64,000 bases of DNA from assembly GCA_016716135.1 (NCBI GenBank), contig JADJWX010000018.1:42909-106908 (forward strand), written 5' to 3'. Shown piece by piece: positions 1-7,640 of this stretch. The stretch comes from Lewinellaceae bacterium. GTDB taxonomy: Bacteria > Bacteroidota > Bacteroidia > Chitinophagales > Saprospiraceae. The number at the start of each line of letters is the position of its first letter. Positions within the stretch are counted from its first letter, which is position 1. The notes beneath the pieces were generated by a model. That model was not told the DNA's origin. It saw only the letters and a program-made list of their open reading frames with translations, and ran no database searches. The position numbers were made by a program, and so were the translations under genes.

Positions 1-921
1 CGCGAACTTGAAAACGGCCGCCGGGTTGTTTTGCTGTACGTCCTGGAAAGTTCGGGCAGCAGCCCGGGCCGGCAGGGATTCAAAATGCTGGTGAGCAGTT
101 CGGGCTTTATGGCTGGTTCGATCGGCGGCGGCATTATGGAATTTAAACTGGTGGAATATTGCAAGGCCGAATTGTTGCACAAGCCGTTTGCTCCGTTTTT
201 TAAAAAACAAATCCATCGGCGGGACATTCCCAGCCACCGCTCGGGCATGATCTGTTCGGGCGAGCAGACGATTGCGTTTTATCCGTTGGACGATGGTATG
301 CTGCCGGTAATCCGGGCAATTGTCGAAAAAAATGCCGGTTCCCTGACCCTGGACCAGACAGGTGTTTTCTATAGACTGGAAAAGCAGGGCGTCGAAAAAT
401 ATAGTTTTTCAATAGAAAATGATAGAAACTGGAGCTTTACGGAAAGTCTCGGTCTGGGCCCGCAACTCTGCATTGCCGGCGCCGGGCACGTCAGCCTGGC
501 CTTGTGCCGCATGGCGGCGCAGCTGGACTTTTCCGTGCAGGTGCTCGACGACCGCGATGCGCTAAATACCGCGCCGCCTCCCGAATTGGCCACACACACC
601 CTGCTTGCCGACTTTTCGCAAATCGGCGCCTGCATTCCCGAAGGGGAAAACACGTACGTCGTGTTGCTCTCTTTCGGTTACCGGACCGACAAACTGATCC
701 TGCAACAACTGCTCGGCCGGCACTACCGCTACCTGGGCATGATGGGAAGCGCCGAAAAAGTGAAAACCCTGTTTGCCGAGCTGGAAGCCGAGGGGTATTC
801 CAGGGAGCATTTGCAACGCGTGTATGCACCCATCGGACTGCCGATCAACAGCCGCACGCCGGCGGAAATTGCGGTGAGTATTTTGGCGGAAGTGATTAAG
901 GCAAAAAACAGCGCGTTTTAG
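1..921 (+). CDS. XdhC/CoxI family protein, 5' end cut by window edge
   Basis: The reading frame is open from base 1 (reads RELENGRRVV into the family's usual N-terminus), so the true start lies upstream; a TTG at 31 is only an internal codon. The N-terminal segment has the XdhC hallmark SSGSSPGRQG...GSIGGGIME. The C-terminal half has a Rossmann-type CIAGAGHVS motif and the closing GLPINSRTPAEIAVSILAE block typical of the family. XdhC-type proteins deliver or mature molybdenum cofactor for xanthine dehydrogenase-type hydroxylases. No molybdo-enzyme subunit is visible here; partners, if linked, lie to the left. Family assignment is solid, substrate enzyme unknown. Confidence 0.88.
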   Translation, partial: RELENGRRVVLLYVLESSGSSPGRQGFKMLVSSSGFMAGSIGGGIMEFKLVEYCKAELLHKPFAPFFKKQIHRRDIPSHRSGMICSGEQTIAFYPLDDGMLPVIRAIVEKNAGSLTLDQTGVFYRLEKQGVEKYSFSIENDRNWSFTESLGLGPQLCIAGAGHVSLALCRMAAQLDFSVQVLDDRDALNTAPPPELATHTLLADFSQIGACIPEGENTYVVLLSFGYRTDKLILQQLLGRHYRYLGMMGSAEKVKTLFAELEAEGYSREHLQRVYAPIGLPINSRTPAEIAVSILAEVIKAKNSAF

Positions 922-1242
922 CGGGTTGCCAGGCAAATTTTGGCCACATGAAAATCCCCGGCAGGCCCTCATTTTCGGACGAAATCCGGGAGCCGGACCT
1001 TCCGTGCCCAAGGGCTTGGAAAAGCATGGGCATATACGCAGTTAAAAGCAAAAGGTGCGTAAAAAGGCGCCTGAAACGCCCGAAACCGGCCACTCCCCCC
1101 TCATTTTGACGGATTCAGCTACTCATTTGACGGATTTAGCTCCTTGGCATGGTCCATCTTTGCCCATGGATGCAAAGACATGTCATGCAACCGCCCCAAA
1201 AGGCCTGCAGTTTATCTTTTAATTATAAAATACCATTCACCT
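922..1242. other. Intergenic region without a gene
   Basis: I see no credible gene here. A short imperfect direct repeat of about 20 bases (TCATTTTGACGGATTCAGCT / TCATTTGACGGATTTAGCT) lies at about 1101-1141. The frame opening at 1144 extends the next gene upstream but encodes no signal peptide before residue 34. Confidence 0.5.
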
Positions 1243-1731
1243 ATGAAAAAACAACTGTTATTTTTTCTGGGCGTACTCTGGTGCAGTTGGAGTACAGCCC
1301 AATCGCTCAGCCCCGAAGTGGTCGCCAGCAGTGGCGAACACTATGCGACCGGCACGGCTCAAATGAGCTGGACCCTGGGCGAGGCGGTCATTGAAACCTA
1401 TGCCACATCCGGCGCCGTGCTCACGCAGGGTTTCCACCAAACCCAGCTGATGGTCGTCGCGGTAAACAATCCCGCCGCCGCCTTCCGGGTCAGCGTATTT
1501 CCCAATCCCACGGCTGGTATGGTCAGCATCGAAGCCCCGGAAACGGTCGAGCTGACAAGCCTGAGTCTGTCCGACGCCGGCGGCCGTGTCGTGACGCTCC
1601 GCCAAACTCTGCCGCAGCAAGCGCAACACAGCCTCGACCTGTCGGGCTTCCCCGCCGGTACCTACTACCTGCGGCTGCGGGCCAAAGACCAGAATGCCGT
1701 GCAAACATTTAAAATCATTAAATCAAACTGA
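1243..1731 (+). CDS. Secreted protein with T9SS type A C-terminal sorting domain
   Basis: Start chosen at the ATG at 1243 because the protein then begins MKKQLLFFLGVLWCSWSTAQS, a good signal peptide; the in-frame ATG at 1144 adds 33 unlikely residues. The 162-residue product has a short N-terminal module (VVASSGEHY...SWTLGEAVIETY...TQGFHQ), common in secreted Bacteroidota proteins, followed by a type IX sorting domain with VFPNPTAG, a central SLSDAGGRV strand and the closing GTYYLRL...KIIKSN. This sends it across the outer membrane through the T9SS. No catalytic domain is seen, so the role is unknown. The next gene begins 2 bases after its stop, suggesting an operon. Confidence 0.85.
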   Translation: MKKQLLFFLGVLWCSWSTAQSLSPEVVASSGEHYATGTAQMSWTLGEAVIETYATSGAVLTQGFHQTQLMVVAVNNPAAAFRVSVFPNPTAGMVSIEAPETVELTSLSLSDAGGRVVTLRQTLPQQAQHSLDLSGFPAGTYYLRLRAKDQNAVQTFKIIKSN

Positions 1732-1733
1732 AC

Positions 1734-2978
1734 ATGAAAAACGCAATTTTTACAATACTATCGCTCTTGCTCTTTGCCCTCACCGCCCAGGCCCAGGCAC
1801 CACAGGCCTTCAAGTACCAGACCGTCGTGCGCGATGCTGCCGGCCAGGTGCTGGCCAATCAGTCCATCAGGATTGGTATTGACCTGTCGCAAAACAACAA
1901 CTTCGTTTACAGCGAAGACTTTGAGGTCACGACCAACCAGTTTGGCCTGGTCAGCCTTGAAATCGGCCGCGGCACCCCGGTTGGCGGAAGTTTTGATGCT
2001 GTCGACTGGAGCATGCCTACCAGTATCCGGACGCTGCTGGACCCGACAGGCGGCAACAGTCTGCAGGTCATGGGTACCTCCGAATTGCTCAGCGTACCCT
2101 ACGCCCTCTACGCCGCCAACGGCGGTGGCAGCGATGATGACGGCGATCCAACCAATGAAATTCAGACGCTCACGCAGACCGGCTCGGATGTAACCCTGAG
2201 CAATGGCGGCGGGATGATCACGGTAAACGACGCCGATGCCGACCCGCTCAACGAAATTCAGACGCTCACGCAAACCGGCGCCGAAGTTACTTTGAGCAAC
2301 GGCGGCGGCACAATTTCGGTCGATGACGCCGATGCCGACCCGGAAAATGAGATCGAACTGCCGACAGACGCCCAGGCGGGAGATTTAGCCTATCACGACG
2401 GTACGGCCTGGCAGCGGGTACCCAAAGGTAAAGGCGGCCAAATGCTCACGCTTACGAACAGCGGCAGGCCATATTGGTCAGGAATAAGTACAGAAGGATT
2501 GTTGGAACTCGAGCTGTCCAATGGAGAAATCATTTATGCCCACCCGGTGGTTAACAATACCTCCATCGGATTTAATCCGGCTATGACGTATCAAAACCTT
2601 ACCGGACTGGAGGCGATTGCCTCTTCAAGCGTTTCACAGGCAATTGCCAGTGATTTCGATGGTGAGGGCAACACCGCAGCTATTGTTGGTTTATATGGTG
2701 ACGGCGATTACGCTGCGAAACTCTGCTATGACCTGGAGGCTGATGGCTTTGACGATTGGTACCTGCCCGCGGCCGCAGAAATGGAGCAAATTTATCTCAA
2801 ACATTCGGCTGCCGTAGGAGATGGAACCTTTATAGGCCCTGTAAGATATTGGACAAGTTCTCCTTATTCGGACTTCAGTACCGGCGTTACGACCATTTCT
2901 TATGGATTCAACACTAGTGGTAACATATCCGCTGCAAATAATGGAGGAAAAGCACAGGTAATCTGTGTTCGCAAATAG
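1734..2978 (+). CDS. Secreted repeat protein with C-terminal Lcl/DUF1566-like domain
   Basis: 414 residues. A signal peptide (MKNAIFTILSLLLFALTAQAQ) is followed by a domain starting PQAFKYQTVVRDAAGQVLANQ, frequent in secreted Bacteroidota proteins. Residues about 140-205 hold two near-identical tandem units of about 31 residues, each with NEIQTLTQTG.-VTLSNGGG-DADADP. The C-terminal 110 residues (DDWYLPAAAEMEQIY...YWTSSPYS...VICVRK) match the Lcl C-terminal/DUF1566 type, an adhesin-like or lectin-like fold. It lacks a T9SS tail. It starts 2 bases after the preceding T9SS gene, so the two are probably co-expressed and may act together at the cell surface (inference). Confidence 0.82.
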   Translation: MKNAIFTILSLLLFALTAQAQAPQAFKYQTVVRDAAGQVLANQSIRIGIDLSQNNNFVYSEDFEVTTNQFGLVSLEIGRGTPVGGSFDAVDWSMPTSIRTLLDPTGGNSLQVMGTSELLSVPYALYAANGGGSDDDGDPTNEIQTLTQTGSDVTLSNGGGMITVNDADADPLNEIQTLTQTGAEVTLSNGGGTISVDDADADPENEIELPTDAQAGDLAYHDGTAWQRVPKGKGGQMLTLTNSGRPYWSGISTEGLLELELSNGEIIYAHPVVNNTSIGFNPAMTYQNLTGLEAIASSSVSQAIASDFDGEGNTAAIVGLYGDGDYAAKLCYDLEADGFDDWYLPAAAEMEQIYLKHSAAVGDGTFIGPVRYWTSSPYSDFSTGVTTISYGFNTSGNISAANNGGKAQVICVRK

Positions 2979-2997
2979 TGTACGTGTAGTCCAAAGT

Positions 2998-3092
2998 CCC
3001 TGCTGTCCAAAGTCTTCAGACTTTAGGACTGCTTTCCGGCGGACTTAGTCCGCACAATAACCGTCTCGAAGTCTGAAGACTTCGGACAGCAG
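2998..3092. repeat. Intergenic inverted-repeat element, copy A
   Basis: Begins CCCTGCTGTCCAAAGTCTTC and contains three small palindromes: AAGTCT-TC-AGACTT, CGGACTTAGTCCG and GAAGTCT-GA-AGACTTC, closing with GGACAGCAG, the complement of the opening CTGCTGTCC. A related copy lies at 3224-3334. Both sit between convergent genes, so a transcription-end role is possible. Confidence 0.7.
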
Positions 3093-3223
3093 AGACAGCA
3101 GAAGCCCGGACAACAAATCGGGCAACTGTATGCTGCTACAGACCTGATTATCCAAATGAGAACGATTGGTGTACTGCCGGCACCCGCGTATAGGACGGGC
3201 GTACGGCAGTACGTGTTTTTATT

Positions 3224-3334
3224 CCCTGCTGTCCAAAGTCTTCAGACTTTGGATGGTTATCCTTTCGGACTTATCCGGTATAACACTCAGGCGGACTAAG
3301 TCCGCAATACAGGGCTTTCGAGTCTGAAGACTCA
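3224..3334. repeat. Intergenic inverted-repeat element, copy B
   Basis: The first 27 bases are nearly identical to copy A at 2998. It then carries GCGGACTAAGTCCGC and GAGTCTGAAGACTC palindromes in the same order as copy A. The 130 bases between copies show no gene. It ends just before the stop codon of the minus-strand HxlR gene. Confidence 0.7.
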
Positions 3335-3347
3335 AAAGAGCATTTGG

Positions 3348-3704
3348 TTATTTGTACTCCTCCACTGCAATCCCCTCCAGGCCCATCAATTCAATCCCGA
3401 AGTTGCGCAGCGTTTCCACCACCGGCATTGCCAGCCGGCCTTTGTCCGTAATGCTGTATTCCGTTCGGGGTGGCACTTCCGCGAATACTTCCCGATGCAC
3501 GAGGCCGTCGGCTTCCAGTTCGCGCAGTTGGGAGGTCAGCATTTTATCGGAAATGTGGGCTATGGCTTTTTTCAGTTCGCCGTAGCGGTACACCCGGTCT
3601 TTTAGCCGCCAGAGGATCGGCATTTTCCAGGTGCCGCCAATCCGGTCAAGGGCAAATTCCACCGGGTTATAATAAACCTTTCCATTGTAGATAAAGTCCG
3701 GCAT
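3348..3704 (-). CDS. HxlR family winged-helix transcriptional regulator
   Basis: 118 residues, the usual length for the family. The HxlR winged helix is clear: FALDRIGGTWKMPILWRL (helix 1), RYGELKKAI-ISDKMLTSQLRELEADGLVHR (recognition helix and wing entry) and PPRTEYSITDKGR (wing). HxlR proteins often sense reactive electrophiles or oxidants and control a divergently transcribed oxidoreductase or glyoxalase-like gene. Here the divergent neighbour is the DJ-1/PfpI gene at 3835, the expected target. This protein has no cysteine, so a cysteine-based redox switch is not possible here. Confidence 0.92.
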   Translation of the reverse strand: MPDFIYNGKVYYNPVEFALDRIGGTWKMPILWRLKDRVYRYGELKKAIAHISDKMLTSQLRELEADGLVHREVFAEVPPRTEYSITDKGRLAMPVVETLRNFGIELMGLEGIAVEEYK

Positions 3705-3742
3705 CGCTCCAAGGTGTTGGTTATCAGTATACTTTCAAAAAA

Positions 3743-3755
3743 GTGCGTAGCGCAC
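3743..3755. promoter_or_regulatory. Candidate operator palindrome in the HxlR/DJ-1 intergenic region
   Basis: Perfect palindrome GTGCG-TAG-CGCAC lies between the divergent HxlR and DJ-1/PfpI genes, next to an AGTATACTTTCAAAAAAGT stretch. Its place fits an autoregulatory operator, but there is no binding evidence. Confidence 0.35.
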
Positions 3756-3766
3756 CTATCGGTCAG

Positions 3767-3801
3767 TTTGTTGCCAAAGGTAGGCCGGGCCGGTAGTTTT
3801 G
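3767..3801 (+). promoter_or_regulatory. Candidate Bacteroidota-type promoter for the DJ-1/PfpI gene
   Basis: TTTG at 3767-3770 and TAGTTTTG at 3794-3801 match the Bacteroidota -33 TTTG and -7 TAnnTTTG boxes with a 23-base spacer, 33 bases before the ATG at 3835. Confidence 0.5.
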
Positions 3802-3834
3802 TTCCTGATTTTTTTTTAACAAAAAACTACTGCA

Positions 3835-4704
3835 ATGAAACGCACCGCACCGTTCAACCTGCTGGCCGCACTGACTTTTTTGTTCCTGAATGCACAAGCC
3901 CAAACCACCCGGCCGGCCAATCAACAAACCGAAAAAATGCAAGTTGTAAAAGAAGTTCAGCACGCCGTACACGTCCACGGCACGCCCGTCAAGGGCAAAA
4001 TCCTGATGGTAGCCAGCAGCCCTGCTACGTCCAAACAAACCGGCTGGCCCATCGGCTTCTGGGCCGCCGAACTGACCCACCCGCTGCGGGTGTTCCAGGA
4101 AGCCGGCTACGATGTCGAACTGGCCTCCACCGAGGGCGGCAAAATCGAAATGGATGCCTACTCCAACCCCACCGACGCCAGCGGCTACTCGGCCCACGAC
4201 GTCATTTCCCTGGGTTATCTCCAGCTCGACTGGTTCAAGCAGATGCTGGTCAACACCAAAAAACTGGGCGATGTGGACGCTGCTCAATACGACGCCATCT
4301 TCCTCGTAGGCGGCCAGGGGCCGATGTACACCTTCCGCGGCAACAAAGTGCTGGAAAAACTTTTCACCGGGTTTTACGAAGCCGGTAAACCCAGTGCCGC
4401 CGTCTGCCACGCCACAACCCTGCTGCTTGAAGCCAAAAAATCGAACGGCGAACTGTTGGTCAACGGCAAAACCTGGACGGGCTTCTGCGACGCCGAGGAA
4501 GACTATGCCGACCAGGCCGTGGGTCAAAAAATCCAGCCCTACCGCATCGAAACCGAAGCGCGCAAGATCGAAGGTACTACCTTCAAAGTGGCCGCACCTT
4601 TCTCGTCCTATGCCATCGCCGACGGCCACCTGGTTACCGGCCAGCAGCAAAACTCCGGCGCTGCGGCGGCTGAACTCGTGGTGGAATTATTGAATAAAAA
4701 ATGA
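3835..4704 (+). CDS. Exported DJ-1/PfpI (class I glutamine amidotransferase-like) family protein
   Basis: 289 residues. The N-terminus (MKRTAPFNLLAALTFLFLNAQAQ) looks like a signal peptide, so the protein is probably periplasmic, unusual for this mostly cytosolic family. The fold is clear from KGKILMVASS, E79 in FWAAELTHP, DAIFLVGGQGPMYTF (about 153-167) and the nucleophile elbow AVCHATTLLLEA with Cys191. The length and the WPIGFWAAELTHP segment resemble the Hsp31/glyoxalase-III-like subgroup, so methylglyoxal or damaged-protein detoxification is possible but unproven. Probably controlled by the divergent HxlR gene. Its stop overlaps the next start (ATGA), so translation of the two is likely coupled. 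Confidence 0.88.
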   Translation: MKRTAPFNLLAALTFLFLNAQAQTTRPANQQTEKMQVVKEVQHAVHVHGTPVKGKILMVASSPATSKQTGWPIGFWAAELTHPLRVFQEAGYDVELASTEGGKIEMDAYSNPTDASGYSAHDVISLGYLQLDWFKQMLVNTKKLGDVDAAQYDAIFLVGGQGPMYTFRGNKVLEKLFTGFYEAGKPSAAVCHATTLLLEAKKSNGELLVNGKTWTGFCDAEEDYADQAVGQKIQPYRIETEARKIEGTTFKVAAPFSSYAIADGHLVTGQQQNSGAAAAELVVELLNKK

Positions 4705-5306
4705 TGCGGCTGGTTTTTTCCCTGTGCATTTTTGTTGCCGGCCATGCGCTTCAGGCCCAAAGCCTCGAGTTCATGGCCGGCAACAACGGCTTGTTCGCCG
4801 ACGTGCAGTGGCTGAAATTTCTGGATCAAAATCACCGCTGGTCCATCTTCAGCCGCACCCGCGCCACGGTCGATTATGACAACAATACCGACCTGTTCAC
4901 CGGGGCCTATTTCAATTTTACAACAAACATCGGGATAGGCGCCAGCCTGGTCGGCAAGATTAACAGCACGGAGGGAAGCGTAGATGTCGGCGCGCATATT
5001 TTCAAAGCAAAAGAAAACTGGATGCTCTTCGGCCTGGCCTCCGCCGGCCTGAAATCTGACCTGGAGTACAACTGGTTTTCCATTTTTCGCTATACGCCCA
5101 AACTTGGCGCTCGCTGGCACCTCTACACCAGCCTCGAATTGTTTACCGTATTTATAAAAAACGACCACGCCGCCAGCATGCAGCGCCTTCGGGCCGGGTT
5201 GGATTACCGCGGCCTGCAATTCGGCCCGGCGCTAAACCTTGCGCAACTTGGCGCGGATTTCCGCACAAGCCATAACTTCGGCGGGTTTATTCGAAAATCA
5301 TTCTGA
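4701..5306 (+). CDS. Small outer-membrane beta-barrel-like protein, unknown function
   Basis: 201 residues starting MMRLVFSLCIFVAGHALQAQS, a signal peptide. The mature part is rich in alternating aromatic and polar strands (WSIFSRTRATVDYD, LFTGAYFNFTTNIGIGASLVG, WHLYTSLELFTVF) and ends in an aromatic residue (FIRKSF), as expected for an outer-membrane barrel of about 8 strands. I do not recognise a named family. ATG overlaps the stop of the DJ-1/PfpI gene by 4 bases and the next gene begins 5 bases after its stop, so these three form a tight operon. Confidence 0.7.
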   Translation: MMRLVFSLCIFVAGHALQAQSLEFMAGNNGLFADVQWLKFLDQNHRWSIFSRTRATVDYDNNTDLFTGAYFNFTTNIGIGASLVGKINSTEGSVDVGAHIFKAKENWMLFGLASAGLKSDLEYNWFSIFRYTPKLGARWHLYTSLELFTVFIKNDHAASMQRLRAGLDYRGLQFGPALNLAQLGADFRTSHNFGGFIRKSF

Positions 5307-5311
5307 CAAGC

Positions 5312-5926
5312 ATGAAAATAGCCATTATCGGAACCGGAAACGTCGGCGGCGCGCTCGCCACGCAATGGGCCAAAGCCGGCCATCAAATCCTGCTCGGCGT
5401 GCAGGACACCCAAAACTTCAAGGGTCAGGCGCTGCTGCAAAACCCGAATACCAGCGTACATCCCATCGCCGAAGCGGCCGCGCAGGTCGAAGCAATTCTG
5501 GTGGCCACACCGCCCCAAATTGCCGCCGAACTGGCCAAACAACTCGGCGATGTCCAGGGCAAAGTCCTCATCGACGCCACCAATGCCGTGCGCAACCGGC
5601 CGGAGCCGTACCCGACGGCCTACCACGCCTTCGCAGCCCTGACCGGCGCCGAGGTGGTCAAATGTTTCAACACCACGGGATATGAAAACATGCTGAACCC
5701 GGACTACGGCTCCGTGCGGCTCGACATGTTCATGGCTGGCGACAGTTCGCCGGCTAAGTCTGTAGCCGAAACCCTGGCGAGGGACGCCGGTTTCGAACAT
5801 TGTTATGATTTTGGAAAATCAGATAAAGTGGAATTATTGGAACAATTTGCCCTGGCCTGGATCAATTTGGCTATTTTTCAGGGGATGGGGCGAACTGTTG
5901 GGTTTAAGCTGGTAAAACGCTCCTAG
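5312..5926 (+). CDS. NAD(P)-binding oxidoreductase, F420-dependent NADP reductase family
   Basis: 204 residues. The N-terminus MKIAIIGTGNVGGALATQW is a Rossmann dinucleotide-binding motif. Later conserved segments (VLIDATNAV, AEVVKCFNTTGYENML, MFMAGDSSPAKSVAETLARDAGFE) match the NADPH:F420 oxidoreductase-like/ProC-like family. Bacteroidota generally lack F420, so the real acceptor is probably another small molecule. It closes the operon with the DJ-1/PfpI and barrel genes, which suggests a joint role in handling reactive carbonyls or redox stress (inference). Confidence 0.85.
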   Translation: MKIAIIGTGNVGGALATQWAKAGHQILLGVQDTQNFKGQALLQNPNTSVHPIAEAAAQVEAILVATPPQIAAELAKQLGDVQGKVLIDATNAVRNRPEPYPTAYHAFAALTGAEVVKCFNTTGYENMLNPDYGSVRLDMFMAGDSSPAKSVAETLARDAGFEHCYDFGKSDKVELLEQFALAWINLAIFQGMGRTVGFKLVKRS

Positions 5927-5938
5927 AGCAGGTTGGGC

Positions 5939-6142
5939 AAATCCGCGTTTATCGGCGTTTTGCCGAAGGCGAATCTGCGGTATCCGCGTTCCAATTTCGC
6001 TCCGTTGAGAACCCGCAATCGGGTTTTCTTGCAAACAGGAATAGAACGCGGATGAGGCGGATTTGCCTTCGGCAAAACGCGGATTTTCGCAGATTTGATT
6101 CCACGAAGGGCAATTAATGCGATTAAAGTTTAAATCACCTCA
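5939..6142. repeat. Dispersed ~200-bp inverted-repeat element, copy 1
   Basis: Starts AAATCCGCGTTTATCGGCG and ends near CGCGGATTTTCGCAGATTTG, so the ends are inverted relative to each other, with further internal repeats (TTGCCGAAGGCGAA / TTTGCCTTCGGCAA). A second copy with strong similarity along its whole length lies at 27943-28153, including the trailing TTTAAATCACCTCA. It fills the gap between two convergent genes. No coding capacity. Confidence 0.8.
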
Positions 6143-6145
6143 CCT

Positions 6146-6493
6146 TCAAGGCTCCAATAGAAAAATCCTTTCCATAGGCACCCACTTCTCTCCCGGCTTT
6201 GCCCAGGGCAAGGCTTGCTGGAATTGCCACATCAGCGCTTCCCAATCCTGTACTTTCGGGTTGGCAGCATCGGCCTTCGCCTTACGGACGGCCTTGAAGG
6301 AGGCATCAACTTCCATAATCATAAACAAGCGGTTGCCCGTCAGGTAGATCTCCATCGCTACGATACCGGCATCGCGGATACTCTGGCCAACTTCCGGCCA
6401 AAGTGCGCCGGGCGCATGGTATTTTTTGTAACGCGCAATCGCAGCCGGATCATCCTTGAGATCACAGGCCAAACAAATTCTTTGTACTTCCAT
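6146..6493 (-). CDS. L-rhamnose mutarotase family protein
   Basis: 115 residues, close to the length of RhaM. The family pattern is visible: CLACDLKDDPAAIARYKKYHAP, WPEVGQSIRDAGIVAMEIYLTGNRLFMIMEVD and WEALMWQFQQALPWAKPGEKW. RhaM interconverts rhamnose anomers using a His and Tyr/Trp pocket; this member could act on rhamnose or fucose. No rhamnose or fucose catabolic genes are nearby, so the substrate is open. Confidence 0.88.
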   Translation of the reverse strand: MEVQRICLACDLKDDPAAIARYKKYHAPGALWPEVGQSIRDAGIVAMEIYLTGNRLFMIMEVDASFKAVRKAKADAANPKVQDWEALMWQFQQALPWAKPGEKWVPMERIFLLEP

Positions 6494-6581
6494 GGTATAG
6501 CGGTCTGTCTTGTTTCCAGGGGGATTGCCAAATATCGCATATCCCGCAGAGGCTTCGGCTTATTGGTTTGGGGAGCCAGGA

Positions 6582-7586
6582 TTACCACTGCAACCACAAA
6601 AAAAGGCCGGCGCCCGTTAAGGCAAAAAGGAAACTCAAGGCCAGGACCTTCAGGCCGCAACCCGAGCCGGAATTGCCGGTACCGGAGGTGCTCGTCAGCT
6701 CGGTTGGGAAACTCATGAGTATGTTGAATTCCAGGAAATCCTCTTCTTCCGGGTCGAAGTGGATGGTGGTTTCAACCACGGTGGCCGTAACGCGGGCAAG
6801 CAAGGCTGCATCTGAAGTTTGAGCGGACACCCGGGCGTCAATTTCATCCTGCACCCGCGCATTCAGTTGTTTTTCAATGGAGCGTCGGGAGTCTTCGTTG
6901 ATCTTTTGCTGCATAAACAGCGCGACAAAACCCACCACCGGGTTAGCAAAAAAGACCTGGATGGGTTCCACCGCTTCGGCCCGGAGCATTTGTCCGGGCT
7001 GGGTGATCGGATTGCCGGGCAGGATGCGGAGTTTGTACGTGAATTCGTAGTCGGACGAACCGATATTGACGCCGCCCGCCCCCTCAAAAATATCCCGGCG
7101 CCCGTAGTAGCCTTTCCCTTCGAAGCGGAGGTGGTCGGATTTGATGTTGATCTTCAATTCCGTAATGGCCGAAATGATCTCATGCGGTTCACCGGCATTC
7201 GACTCATTGTCCATCGACTGGATCATCGGCAGTTCGATGGATTCCTCGAGCGCGCTTTCCGAAAAGGTGGTACTGGCTTTATCCACCGGAAAAAGGCCGT
7301 AGGAAAGCAGTTGTTCATTCCCCGCCAGGTTGACCAGCCCCGAGCGCCAGTGGTAATTGTCGCTGGCTTGTATCCAGAAGCGGGCCTCGCCCGGCTGCAG
7401 TTCGGTAAAAACGGCGACCTCCATGTACCCTGTGGAACTTTCAGGGTCGATGCTGACCGTCGCCGTTTCCTCCCGCAACTTGATGATGTGGTTGTCCTGC
7501 ACGGCAATGTTTTGCCCCACCATTGTCATTTGGTTGAAGGTGTTTTCACCGAGGAGTACGGAGGAGATTCGGACGCGTGTTGGCAT
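6582..7586 (-). CDS. Uncharacterised C-terminally membrane-anchored protein
   Basis: 334 residues with no recognised domain. There is no signal peptide. A long soluble region (about 1-300) contains predicted beta-strands (ETATVSIDPESSTGYMEVAVF, DYEFTYKLRILPG) and a short helical stretch (QQKINEDSRRSIEKQLNARVQDEIDARV, about 220-250). It ends with a Gly/Ser linker (TSTSGTGNSGSGCG) and one hydrophobic helix (about 312-332), so it should be tail-anchored facing the cytoplasm. It lies 54 bases downstream of the WG-repeat gene on the same strand and may belong with the EAD11/WG pair, although its base composition is normal for the genome while theirs is AT-rich. Confidence 0.65.
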   Translation of the reverse strand: MPTRVRISSVLLGENTFNQMTMVGQNIAVQDNHIIKLREETATVSIDPESSTGYMEVAVFTELQPGEARFWIQASDNYHWRSGLVNLAGNEQLLSYGLFPVDKASTTFSESALEESIELPMIQSMDNESNAGEPHEIISAITELKINIKSDHLRFEGKGYYGRRDIFEGAGGVNIGSSDYEFTYKLRILPGNPITQPGQMLRAEAVEPIQVFFANPVVGFVALFMQQKINEDSRRSIEKQLNARVQDEIDARVSAQTSDAALLARVTATVVETTIHFDPEEEDFLEFNILMSFPTELTSTSGTGNSGSGCGLKVLALSFLFALTGAGLFLWLQW

Positions 7587-7640
7587 GGTGGAGGTGCGGT
7601 TGGTTTATGGTACAATGTTATCGTTGAGGCTTCTTAAAAC

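Noticed and set aside
5312..5926. True F420-dependent enzyme
   Set aside because: Only the fold is shown; F420 biosynthesis is generally absent in Bacteroidota and no F420 genes are here.
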